From Zymomonas sp. (lineage in GTDB: Bacteria > Pseudomonadota > Alphaproteobacteria > Sphingomonadales > Sphingomonadaceae): a DNA stretch of 10,000 nucleotides. The notes below the pieces were generated by a model that made no database searches, was not told where the DNA came from, and saw only the letters and a list, made by a program, of their open reading frames with translations. A program made the translations under genes and the position numbers. Positions 1 to 6,813 of this stretch are shown one piece after another (positions within the stretch are counted from its first letter, which is position 1; each line of letters starts with the position of its first letter). The stretch spans positions 1 to 10,000 of the forward strand of contig NZ_JAIWON010000041.1 in NCBI RefSeq assembly GCF_020216885.1, read 5' to 3'.

Positions 1-3
1 TAT

Positions 4-912
4 ATGATGCAAAAATGGAAGAATACGGATGTGCATGGCCTAAAAAGCATCATTGGTGAAGAACTGACAAAGACGGTTTTGCCGGAAATATCTGATATGG
101 CGGCGGCTATTGCTGCACGGCATGGCTCTTCACGGGCTGTTCTTTTCTATGGATCGGCTTTGCGGGCAACCAGTCTTGATGGGCTAATGCTGGATTTTTA
201 CCTGATTGTTGATGATTATCATCAGGCTTATTCACATCGTTGGTTGGCATGGGCAAATAAAGCGCTACCGCCCAATGTTTTCCTTTTTCGCTATAAAGAT
301 TTAGTCGCCAAATATGCGGTGCTGACGCTTGCCGATTTTCGACGACTAGCTTCACTCGAAACCTTGTCGGTTTCGGTCTGGGCGCGCTTTGCCCAACCCA
401 GCCGATTAGTCTGGGCAAAGGATAAAGATTCTGTCACTGCAACAACCGCTGTTGTGGCTTGTGCTGCACCCACTCTTTTGGAAGCGGCGGCACCTCTCTT
501 CTCAGGGTCAAATGATCCCCTTGACCGCTGGCGGGAAGCCTTCCGTTTGACCTATCAGGCTGAATTGCGGGTAGAAAAATCGGACGGTCGGGCTGATCTG
601 ATCGTGGACAGCAATCCCGAATATTACCGCCATATCACCCAAGCGGTTGTGGCTCATATCAGCCGGAATTTACCCAGCCGTAAACAGGCTTTGCGCTTAT
701 GGGCAAAAAGAAGGTGGCGCGGCAAATGGCTTAGTATTTTTCGTTTGGCCAAAGCCAGTTTCACCTTTGCTGGGGGGCTTGATTATCTTGCATGGAAAAT
801 TAACCGTCATGCTGGCACCAAAATCATCATCAAGCCGTGGCAACGTCGTTTCCCGATTGTTGGGGCATTAACGCTTCTGCCTCGCTTACTCGCGAAAGGC
901 ACTGTGCGCTAA
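4..912 (+). CDS. Tam41-like phosphatidate cytidylyltransferase (CDP-DAG synthase family), possibly 5'-incomplete
   Basis: Probably makes CDP-diacylglycerol from phosphatidic acid and CTP at the cytoplasmic face of the membrane. The 302-residue protein has the layout of the Tam41/Mmp37 nucleotidyltransferase family: a short N-terminal helix region, FYGSALR at residues 48-54 (family YGSG/YGSA box), an acidic MLDFYLIVDD stretch at 62-71 holding the likely metal-binding aspartates, KYAVLTLADF at 103-112 (matching the family KYGV box), and a helical C-terminal part. Residues 242-270 (SIFRLAKASFTFAGGLDYLAWK region) look like a conserved amphipathic tail that could touch the membrane. Tam41 is best known as the mitochondrial enzyme and is unrelated in sequence to CdsA. 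Two adjacent ATGs lie at 4 and 7, but the frame is open to the window edge, so the true start could be further upstream. The stop is followed at once by a terminator. Family assignment is by motif memory only; activity is inferred. Confidence 0.72.
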   Translation: MMQKWKNTDVHGLKSIIGEELTKTVLPEISDMAAAIAARHGSSRAVLFYGSALRATSLDGLMLDFYLIVDDYHQAYSHRWLAWANKALPPNVFLFRYKDLVAKYAVLTLADFRRLASLETLSVSVWARFAQPSRLVWAKDKDSVTATTAVVACAAPTLLEAAAPLFSGSNDPLDRWREAFRLTYQAELRVEKSDGRADLIVDSNPEYYRHITQAVVAHISRNLPSRKQALRLWAKRRWRGKWLSIFRLAKASFTFAGGLDYLAWKINRHAGTKIIIKPWQRRFPIVGALTLLPRLLAKGTVR

Positions 913-937
913 TGGCTTTAAAAACGCGCCTGAAATG

Positions 938-970
938 AAAAGAACCGGCTGTTTAGGCCGGTTCTTTTTT
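938..970. terminator. Bidirectional rho-independent terminator between convergent genes
   Basis: A perfect 12-bp stem (938-949 paired with 957-968) closes a 7-base loop. On the plus strand it runs into a TTTTTT tract (965-970); on the minus strand the complement of the A-rich 938-941 gives a T run. It sits 25 bases after the Tam41-like stop and overlaps the stop codon of the DsbD-like gene (969-971), so one hairpin serves both convergent genes. Confidence 0.88.
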
Positions 971-3149
971 ATTTCCCAATATCTTGTAATAAGCCTGTTG
1001 TCAGAATTTGCGGCAATATCTGAATTTCGCCATTCACAGGATAATAAAGATAAAGCGGGATGCCCGAACGGTGCATCTTTGACAGAAAACGGGTGATTTC
1101 AGGATCACCATTTGTCCAATCGCCGTGCAAGGTAACAATACCCTTCTGCCGGAAAGCCTGACGGGTGCTGTCACGATCAATCGCCATTTTCTCGTTGACC
1201 TTACAAGTCAGACACCAATCTGCCGAAAAATAGATGAAAAGCGGTTTTTTCTGGCGATGTAATTCTTCAACCGCTTGCTCACTAAAAGGCTCAATCTCCA
1301 GCGCATCTTTAGCGCTTTCAACTTTAGCCTTTGTTTCACTGACAATCGGATGAGCAGGGGTAAAAGAACCAATCACCACTGAAAACAGGATCGCTATCGC
1401 TGCAGGTAAAAAGCTGTAATTTTTTCCCTTATGCTGGCGTTTTCCTGTCCACCACAACCCTGTTGCCGATATCAGGCAGATACCGAAAGCGACAATCAAA
1501 CCATCCGTTCCGATCTGATGCCCTAATGTCCATCCCAACCACAAGGCAGTAATAAACATCGGAATAGCCAAAATATGGCGCATCGTGGCCATCCATGCCC
1601 CAGGTTTTGGCAATAATTTTCGTATCGGTGGGATAAAGCCAATAGCCAAAAAGGGCAGCGCCATACCGATACCCAGTCCGGCAAAGACCATCAGGGATTC
1701 AATCGGTGACAAGACCAAGGCAACCCCGATCGCTGCCGCCATAAAGGGGCCCGTGCAAGGGGTTGCAATAAAGGCTGCCAAAGCGCCCGTGGTAAAGGCA
1801 CCTAAAAGGCTATCCTGTTTTGGATTGGTACCGCTGTTGAAACTCGGAAGCTCAAATAATCCGGCCAGATTAAAACCAATCATGGCGGTTAAAACCATCA
1901 AAGCCAAAACGATATGAGGATATTGTAACTGGAATGCCCATCCGACGGCATGACCCCCCGCTCGAAACAAAAGAAGCGCTGCGCCCAATCCCAAACAGAC
2001 CATAATCACACCGGCACTATAGGCCGAGGCTTCTAACCGATGAGCTTTTTCAGGGGCATGGGTGCGGGCAAGGCTCAAAGCCTTCAGGCTCAAGATCGGA
2101 AAGACGCAAGGCATAATATTTAAAATTAGCCCACCCAAAAACGCGCCTGCCAAAGCCAACCATAACAGCTTGCCACTATGCCCTTTCCCTACAGAGGGCG
2201 CTTCACTTTGCGCTGTATTCTGTTGCGGGGAAGCTGGCGCTTTGGCTTGGCCTTCTTCACTTGATGCCGTTAAAATAACGGGGTTTTTATCCGGTAAAGT
2301 AATCTTGCCTTTTTGGGCATTAACCCAAAAACCCTTTCCGTCTTGTAAACGAAGAACACCCGTTATATCCGCCGGAATAGAGGCTTTCTCCCGCAAGGGC
2401 AGGGTAAGGAAAAGGGCGTTACCCTCACGAAGCAAACGCTGATCGGCACTATAATCAAACACGCCATCTTGTGACGGGAAAAACCACACTCCATTGGTCG
2501 TGCTATCAATCTTTTCGGTTTCGGGATAATCCAGTTTCAGAATAATCTGATTCTGTTGTTGCGCAAATAAAGCCTGTCTTCCGGCCGTTTCTGGTAACGC
2601 TCGTCGAAAAACCTGAAATAACTGGCTATTATCGGCTGTGATTTCACCTGTCCCGATATGCAGTAATAAATGACGCTCGGCGGTTTCTGGTACACAGCTG
2701 ATATCAGTGCAGGCCAACCAATTTAACTGTGCTGATATCGGCAAAGCGGTTCCCACAGGCAATCCAGCCGGAATATCCAAATCAATTAACAAGCGATAAT
2801 CATGCTGATAGACATAGCTCATTAAACCGGCGATTTTCATCTTTTCCGGTATCGGATACTGGATAGCCGAGGCTTTGATCTTATAGGGGAAATGCCAGAT
2901 TATTTCGGTTTCTTGTCCGGCATCACCCCCATTTTTCCAATAACCATGCCAGCCTTGATGGGGCTTCATTTCCAAGGCGACGGTCACCTTTGTCCCTGCT
3001 TTGGGGGTTAAGGTCTCTGCGATAAATTGTGGCTCGATATGCAAATCGCTATCGGACAAAGTCGCTGCAGAAAGGGGATAGAGGAAAAGGGCTAAAGCCC
3101 AGCAAAAAAGGCAGCCAAAGGCGCGGTAAACGGAGGCCAATATCGTCAT
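969..3149 (-). CDS. dsbD: DsbD/ScsB-like thiol:disulfide interchange protein
   Basis: Carries reducing electrons from cytoplasmic thioredoxin across the inner membrane to periplasmic thiol proteins. From the ATG at 3149 it is 726 residues. In order: a signal peptide (about 1-29), a periplasmic N-terminal domain with WHGYWKNGGDAG near 67-78 and a cysteine pair C147/C152 in WLACTDISCVPE, a DsbD-type membrane domain of about eight helices (about 327-597) with its two redox cysteines in NIMPCVFP (C348) and ATPCTGPF (C465), and a C-terminal thioredoxin domain with WCLTCK (C646/C649) and a likely cis-proline at P698. The N-terminal domain resembles the ScsB/alphaproteobacterial form more than E. 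coli DsbD. The frame stays open upstream to a TTG at 3194, but the ATG at 3149 gives the better signal peptide and has GAGAGG just before it, although spaced unusually close; a GTG at 3158 is a third option. It is divergent from the gamma-glutamyltransferase gene. Confidence 0.93.
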   Translation of the reverse strand: MTILASVYRAFGCLFCWALALFLYPLSAATLSDSDLHIEPQFIAETLTPKAGTKVTVALEMKPHQGWHGYWKNGGDAGQETEIIWHFPYKIKASAIQYPIPEKMKIAGLMSYVYQHDYRLLIDLDIPAGLPVGTALPISAQLNWLACTDISCVPETAERHLLLHIGTGEITADNSQLFQVFRRALPETAGRQALFAQQQNQIILKLDYPETEKIDSTTNGVWFFPSQDGVFDYSADQRLLREGNALFLTLPLREKASIPADITGVLRLQDGKGFWVNAQKGKITLPDKNPVILTASSEEGQAKAPASPQQNTAQSEAPSVGKGHSGKLLWLALAGAFLGGLILNIMPCVFPILSLKALSLARTHAPEKAHRLEASAYSAGVIMVCLGLGAALLLFRAGGHAVGWAFQLQYPHIVLALMVLTAMIGFNLAGLFELPSFNSGTNPKQDSLLGAFTTGALAAFIATPCTGPFMAAAIGVALVLSPIESLMVFAGLGIGMALPFLAIGFIPPIRKLLPKPGAWMATMRHILAIPMFITALWLGWTLGHQIGTDGLIVAFGICLISATGLWWTGKRQHKGKNYSFLPAAIAILFSVVIGSFTPAHPIVSETKAKVESAKDALEIEPFSEQAVEELHRQKKPLFIYFSADWCLTCKVNEKMAIDRDSTRQAFRQKGIVTLHGDWTNGDPEITRFLSKMHRSGIPLYLYYPVNGEIQILPQILTTGLLQDIGK

Positions 3150-3308
3150 ACCTCTCACGGTAACATTTCTTTTTATGAAAGCAAGAAAGAACAAGTTTAA
3201 GAGAGTTCTATCGCAAGTTTATTAAGGGCTGGTCGTTCAGAAATCTTTCTTGTAGGCTCCTTCCGTCGGCGTTTTTCAAAGCCCCATCCCAAGACAGAAA
3301 GATCAAAA
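3150..3308. promoter_or_regulatory. Divergent promoter region between dsbD-like gene and ggt
   Basis: These 159 bases separate two divergently transcribed genes, so both promoters should lie here. No strong sigma-70 boxes are visible. The best minus-strand candidate is TTAAAC (3194-3199) and CATAAA (3171-3176 on the plus-strand map) with a 17-base gap, which would start transcription about 25 bases before the ATG at 3149 and would exclude the TTG start at 3194. On the plus side only a weak AGAAAG ribosome site (3296-3301) precedes the ggt ATG. No operator palindrome is evident. Confidence 0.35.
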
Positions 3309-5075
3309 ATGGTTTCTCTTCGGCATCGTCCGTTTCTGACAGCTTTTTCTGCGCTTATTGCTTTTTCAAGCAGCCATCTAGCCGTGGCACGTCAAACCCA
3401 AAAACCGGTGACGGTCACAAAAGAAATCGACTGGTCTGACGTTGCCCATCTTCCTAAAAAATCAACAGCCTCTCACGCCATGGTGGCGGCGGCCAATCCT
3501 TTGGCCGTAAAGGCTGGATATGATGTCTTGAAAGCGGGGGGTAGCGCCGTTGATGCAGCGGTGGCTATCCAAGCCGTTTTGGGGCTGGTTGAACCACAAA
3601 GTTCAGGCATCGGCGGCGGTGCTTTCATGACCTATTATGATGCCAAAACCCATAAAGTAACGGCCTATAATGGGCGAGAAACCGCTCCGGCGGATGCTAC
3701 GCCTGATATGTTTTTGGATGATAATAAAAACCCTATTCCGTTTAAACAGGCCGTTATTTCTGGTCGTGCCACGGGCGTTCCGGGCGCTATTGCGATGCTG
3801 GAATTGGCACAAAAAGAACATGGCATCCTGCCATGGCGTCAATTATTTACGCCTGCGATTGCCCTAGCCGAGCAAGGCTTTACCGTTTCTCCACGCCTTG
3901 CCAGCATGATTAACGGCCATTCCCCCGAAGCCTATACCGAAGACGCGATCCGCTATTTTGTGAAAGCTAACGGAGAACGCTATCAGGCTGGTGATATTTT
4001 AAAAAATCCTGATTATGCCAACAGCCTAAAATCCATCTCCGAAAAGGGTTCCGCCGCCTTGCTCACGGGCACGATTGCACAGGCGATCGTGGATAAAGTC
4101 CATCAAGCGCCTTTGGCAGGCAGTATGACGATGGCCGACCTTGCCAGTTATCGCCCGAAAGAAAGCGCCGCTTTATGTAAAGGCTATCATCTCTATGTCA
4201 TCTGCACGCCGGATGCGCCTTCAGGCGGCGTTGGGTTGCAAGAGGCTTTAGGCTTGCTCTCACATACCGATATTGATCGCCGCAATGCCGATGATCCGAA
4301 AGCATGGTTAGAATTTGCTGAAGCCAGCCGTCTTGCGTATGCTGACCGTGATTATTTTGTTGGTGATCCTGATTTTATCAAAGTGCCGGTCACCGGATTA
4401 TTAGACCCTCATTATATCGCAGAAAGGGCAAAATTGATTGGCGATAAAGCTAATCCTCAAGCCCCCAGCCACGGCAATCCCAAAGGCGCGCCCAGCTATA
4501 GCCTAGATGCAACGGCTGAACCGGGCGGCACAACCCATCTTGTTATTGTCGATAGCAAGGGGAATGCTGTCTCGATGACGACGACGGTTGAAAATATCTT
4601 TGGTTCTGGCCGTATGGTGGGCGGTTTTTTCCTAAACAACCAATTGACCGATTTTTCTTTCTCGCCACAGGCCTATGATAATACACCGGCCGCCAATGCT
4701 GTTGCGGGCGACAAACGTCCCCGTTCAACGATGGCACCGACGCTGGTTTTTAATCAGAAAGGCCAATTTGTCGCTGCCTTGGGTTCACCGGGGGGCAGCT
4801 CTATTCAAGCCTACAATCTGAAAGCAATTGTAGCCCTTCTTGATTGGCATATGCCGGTTGATAAAGCCTTGGCGCTTCCTAATCTGGTCGCCCATGGCAC
4901 GCTTTTCCTTTCCGACCCATTCCCTGCCAAGGTGTCACAAGGCCTGAAAGATTTAGGCGTTACGCTCACACCAGCAGAGCATGAGGAATCCGGTCTTCAA
5001 GCGATTATCAAACGGGATAACTATTACGAAGGCGGTGCCGATATTAGAAGAGAAGGCACGGCTGTCGGATTCTAA
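3309..5075 (+). CDS. ggt: Gamma-glutamyltransferase precursor (secreted, self-cleaving)
   Basis: Hydrolyses or transfers the gamma-glutamyl group of glutathione and related peptides in the periplasm, the first step of glutathione breakdown. The 588-residue precursor has a signal peptide (basic RHR, then a hydrophobic core, likely cut after AVA at residue 27). The large subunit carries VEPQSSGIGGGAF (95-106) and NGRETAP with R123, the expected binder of the substrate alpha-carboxyl. GGTTH at 406-410 marks the self-processing site: cleavage before T408 frees the small subunit (408-588) with T408 as N-terminal nucleophile. Further active-site blocks follow: NNQLTDFS (443-450, with D448), PRSTMAP (471-477) and GSPGGSS (492-498). 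All key residues of the family are present and the length is normal. The gene stands alone: divergent from the DsbD-like gene upstream, convergent with ctrA downstream, with a terminator between them. A role together with DsbD in periplasmic thiol balance is inference. Confidence 0.96.
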   Translation: MVSLRHRPFLTAFSALIAFSSSHLAVARQTQKPVTVTKEIDWSDVAHLPKKSTASHAMVAAANPLAVKAGYDVLKAGGSAVDAAVAIQAVLGLVEPQSSGIGGGAFMTYYDAKTHKVTAYNGRETAPADATPDMFLDDNKNPIPFKQAVISGRATGVPGAIAMLELAQKEHGILPWRQLFTPAIALAEQGFTVSPRLASMINGHSPEAYTEDAIRYFVKANGERYQAGDILKNPDYANSLKSISEKGSAALLTGTIAQAIVDKVHQAPLAGSMTMADLASYRPKESAALCKGYHLYVICTPDAPSGGVGLQEALGLLSHTDIDRRNADDPKAWLEFAEASRLAYADRDYFVGDPDFIKVPVTGLLDPHYIAERAKLIGDKANPQAPSHGNPKGAPSYSLDATAEPGGTTHLVIVDSKGNAVSMTTTVENIFGSGRMVGGFFLNNQLTDFSFSPQAYDNTPAANAVAGDKRPRSTMAPTLVFNQKGQFVAALGSPGGSSIQAYNLKAIVALLDWHMPVDKALALPNLVAHGTLFLSDPFPAKVSQGLKDLGVTLTPAEHEESGLQAIIKRDNYYEGGADIRREGTAVGF

Positions 5076-5082
5076 GACATAA

Positions 5083-5130
5083 AAACACCCCTGTAATCAA
5101 AGCGATAACGCTCTAGCTACAGGGGTGTTT
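5083..5130. terminator. Two-way terminator between ggt and ctrA
   Basis: A perfect 13-bp stem (5083-5095 with 5118-5130) encloses a 22-base loop that itself contains a small hairpin (AGCG 5101-5104 with CGCT 5109-5112). The plus-strand tail is only TTT, but on the minus strand the stem runs into TTTTT (complement of 5081-5085). It therefore looks stronger for ctrA, whose stop is 86 bases away, than for ggt, whose stop is 7 bases away. Confidence 0.75.
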
Positions 5131-5215
5131 CAATTGGATTCTTAAAAAATAGCCTGCGGATAGATATAATTCTTATCGTAACCGATCTAAATTAAACGAA
5201 TGTGCAACAGAAAGG

Positions 5216-5920
5216 TTACGCCTGCTGGCTTTCCAATTCGGCATGTTCTGTTTCGCGCAAGATGTAACCGCGTCCCCAGACCGTTTCGATATAATTTTCG
5301 TCAGGATAGGCTTTATTCAGCTTTTTCCGCAGTTTGCACACAAAGACATCAATAATTTTTAATTCCGGTTCATCCATCCCACCATAAAGATGGTTCAAGA
5401 ACATTTCTTTCGTGATGGTGGTGCCTTTTCTCAAAGACAGCAATTCCAATATGGCATATTCTTTACCGGTCAAATGGACAGGCTTGTTATCAATCTCGAC
5501 TGTTTTGCTATCAAGATTGACGGTTAAACGGCCTGTTTTGATAATTGACTGGGAATGGCCTTGGGAACGGCGAACAACGGCTTGGATACGGGCAATCAAT
5601 TCTTCCTGATGGAAAGGCTTGGTCAAATAATCATCAGCCCCAAAGCCCAAAGCCCGCACTTTGGATTCCATTTCGGCGATACCGGACAATACAATGATCG
5701 GCGTTTTTACCTGCGCCGTCCGTAACGTCTTTAACACTTCATAGCCATGCATATCGGGCAAATTGAGATCAAGACAAATGATATCATAATCGTAAAGCTT
5801 GCCTAGATCGATGCCTTCTTCGCCAAGGTCTGTTGTATAGACATTGAAACGCTTTTTCGTCAGCATCAATTCGATAGATTTCGCCGTTGTCGGCTCATCT
5901 TCTATCAATAAAACACGCAT
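5216..5920 (-). CDS. ctrA: Cell-cycle response regulator CtrA
   Basis: OmpR-type response regulator that, once phosphorylated through the CckA-ChpT relay, binds TTAA-type sites to control division, motility and other genes in alphaproteobacteria. The receiver domain (about 1-117) has the acidic pair E7/D8, the phospho-acceptor D51 in CLDLNLPD and the conserved K101 in TKPF. The winged-helix domain (about 124-226) is nearly canonical CtrA: HLTGKEY (149-155), [20 protein letters not shown] (162-181), [12 protein letters not shown] (182-193) and [11 protein letters not shown] (212-222). The length of 234 is close to the Caulobacter protein. The C-terminal tail is glutamate/glutamine-rich and ends in QA rather than the AA end of Caulobacter CtrA that helps ClpXP recognition. 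The start ATG is preceded by GGGGAA and GGAGA. It is transcribed separately from the upstream XpaC-like gene, judging by a terminator and a good promoter between them. Confidence 0.97.
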   Translation of the reverse strand: MRVLLIEDEPTTAKSIELMLTKKRFNVYTTDLGEEGIDLGKLYDYDIICLDLNLPDMHGYEVLKTLRTAQVKTPIIVLSGIAEMESKVRALGFGADDYLTKPFHQEELIARIQAVVRRSQGHSQSIIKTGRLTVNLDSKTVEIDNKPVHLTGKEYAILELLSLRKGTTITKEMFLNHLYGGMDEPELKIIDVFVCKLRKKLNKAYPDENYIETVWGRGYILRETEHAELESQQA

Positions 5921-5939
5921 TCTCCATTCCCCGTTATAG

Positions 5940-5971
5940 CTGTCATACTATTATTATAGTTGACAGGTTAA
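5940..5971 (-). promoter_or_regulatory. Probable ctrA promoter with -10 box inside an imperfect palindrome and a CtrA half-site
   Basis: Read on the minus strand, TATAAT (plus-strand 5953-5958) is a perfect -10 box and would place the transcript start about 26 bases before the ctrA ATG. No good -35 box is seen at 16-18 bases. The -10 lies within an imperfect palindrome, 5940-5966: arms CTGTCA/TGACAG plus inner arms ACTAT/ATAGT, a 4-base loop and one bulged base. Directly upstream is TTAACC (5966-5971), the CtrA half-site; the partner spaced seven bases away is ACTA rather than TTAA, so a full CtrA box is not present. Autoregulation is therefore plausible but unproven. Confidence 0.5.
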
Positions 5972-6025
5972 GTATGCCCCCTGCCATCAACTATCTTTTT
6001 CCTAGATATCTCCGTATCTTTGATG

Positions 6026-6088
6026 AAAAAGAAAGAAAGCCAGCATTCCATGCATTTTTATTATGTGATCAAAAAGAAGAATGCTGAC
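6026..6088 (-). terminator. Terminator after the XpaC-like gene
   Basis: On the minus strand a 10-bp stem with one G-U pair (6079-6088 with 6039-6048) is followed by a T-rich tail, TTTCTTTCTTTTT (complement of 6026-6038). The 30-base loop is long, but TTTTT and AAAAA blocks within it can pair and extend the hairpin. It begins 18 bases past the stop codon and separates this transcript from ctrA. Confidence 0.6.
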
Positions 6089-6106
6089 ATCTATAATAAT
6101 TTACGA

Positions 6107-6802
6107 TCAAGATTCTGTTTTATATTTTAACTCTAAAAAGCGCTGCTGAGTAGCCAATTTATCAAGATCATGATGGGCAAGCTCTTCTTCTATGCGACCT
6201 AGTGCCTGATTGATCACATCTAGGCCGGTTGCAAGCTGTGAATCGGGGCTATCCAGACCAGCGCGTTTCTGTGTTCTTAAGTTAACGGGTATTTCGACAT
6301 AGCCTTTAACCAATTCTGGCATTTCTTCACTGACCAATTTTCGCATCTGGCTCGCTGTCGGGTCATCTTCCGGCAATTTTTCGGCGACAGAGGACAAATG
6401 CGATAATTTATCAAGGATAGATTCTGCCAAAGAACGGGCAGGCGGCGGTAAAGCCTGTTTCTGGGCTGACAGCCATGAAGCAGCCTGCGTCGGTAATTGT
6501 TTTAAAGACTGTTTTTGCAAATTTTCAATTTTGACCGGACGCGGCAAGGGCAAGGTCAAGGGTGCCAAAATACTCCCCAAGACCAAGGCCGCAAAAGTTA
6601 GGATAATACCGGAAATGCCCAACGGATGGATGAAACCGATAATAAAGGCGGCCAGTATAATCACCGCATCCGTAATACATAGCCGCTTTAGCCGCCGTCC
6701 CAGCAGGCTTTTCTTTGCAAAGGCGCGGCTTGCTTCCTGACCATCCCGAAGCCTTGCCAAAACAGCCTGCGCTTCCAAAAGTATTTGCTGATTACTGGCC
6801 AT
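6107..6802 (-). CDS. Two-helix membrane protein, XpaC-like, partner of the TelA-family gene
   Basis: Function unknown. The 231-residue protein starts with a basic amphipathic stretch (1-41, with KKSLLGRRLKR), then two close transmembrane helices (about 43-59 and 63-85), then a cytoplasmic or peripheral helical domain with a proline-rich patch (117-121). Its end, from MPELVKGYVEIPVNLR (161-176) to the final helices (190-228, INQALGRIEEELAHHDLDKL), follows the pattern of the XpaC/halogen-hydrolase-like family, whose genes stand next to TelA-family genes in Bacillus (xpaC-yaaN). That context and the shape are the grounds for the call; detailed identity to XpaC is low to my eye. No catalytic motif is visible. 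The ATG is 9 bases after the TelA-family stop, with AAGGGA overlapping that stop, so the two are surely cotranscribed and probably work as a complex at the membrane. Confidence 0.7.
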   Translation of the reverse strand: MASNQQILLEAQAVLARLRDGQEASRAFAKKSLLGRRLKRLCITDAVIILAAFIIGFIHPLGISGIILTFAALVLGSILAPLTLPLPRPVKIENLQKQSLKQLPTQAASWLSAQKQALPPPARSLAESILDKLSHLSSVAEKLPEDDPTASQMRKLVSEEMPELVKGYVEIPVNLRTQKRAGLDSPDSQLATGLDVINQALGRIEEELAHHDLDKLATQQRFLELKYKTES

Positions 6803-6807
6803 TTATT

Positions 6808-6813
6808 TCCCTT
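6808..6813 (-). promoter_or_regulatory. Ribosome binding site overlapping the TelA-family stop codon
   Basis: AAGGGA on the minus strand lies 5 bases before the ATG of the XpaC-like gene. Its first two bases belong to the upstream TAA stop. This fixes the start at 6802 and suggests translational coupling of the pair. Confidence 0.75.

Noticed and set aside
1585..2442. Plus-strand open frames opposite the DsbD-like gene (1585-1917 and 2062-2442)
   Set aside because: They mirror codons of a well-supported gene, are lysine/alanine/proline-rich as antisense frames often are, and show no domain or ribosome site.
3064..3149. Lipoprotein signal for the DsbD-like protein, given the cysteines in its N-terminus
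   Set aside because: The cysteines lie in the hydrophobic core, not after a lipobox; the likely cleavage zone (LSAAT) has no cysteine, so an ordinary signal peptide fits better.
5957..5999. TTGACA on the plus strand at 5960-5965 as a -35 box
   Set aside because: No -10 box at 16-18 bases and no plus-strand gene downstream; the hexamer is part of the ctrA palindrome.
6001..6055. Short minus-strand peptide (17 codons, beginning MHGMLAFF) upstream of ctrA
   Set aside because: No ribosome site precedes it, and it is built from the loop and T-tract of the terminator, so the hydrophobic residues are explained by the T-rich tail.
5887..6087. Plus-strand open frame of 66 codons across the ctrA leader
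   Set aside because: It overlaps the ctrA start and promoter on the other strand, has no ribosome site, and its product resembles no known protein; it runs through the terminator hairpin.
6111..6115. GATTC (a GANTC methylation site) upstream of ctrA
   Set aside because: It lies inside the end of the XpaC-like coding region, about 190 bases from the ctrA start and beyond the terminator, so a role in ctrA control is unlikely.
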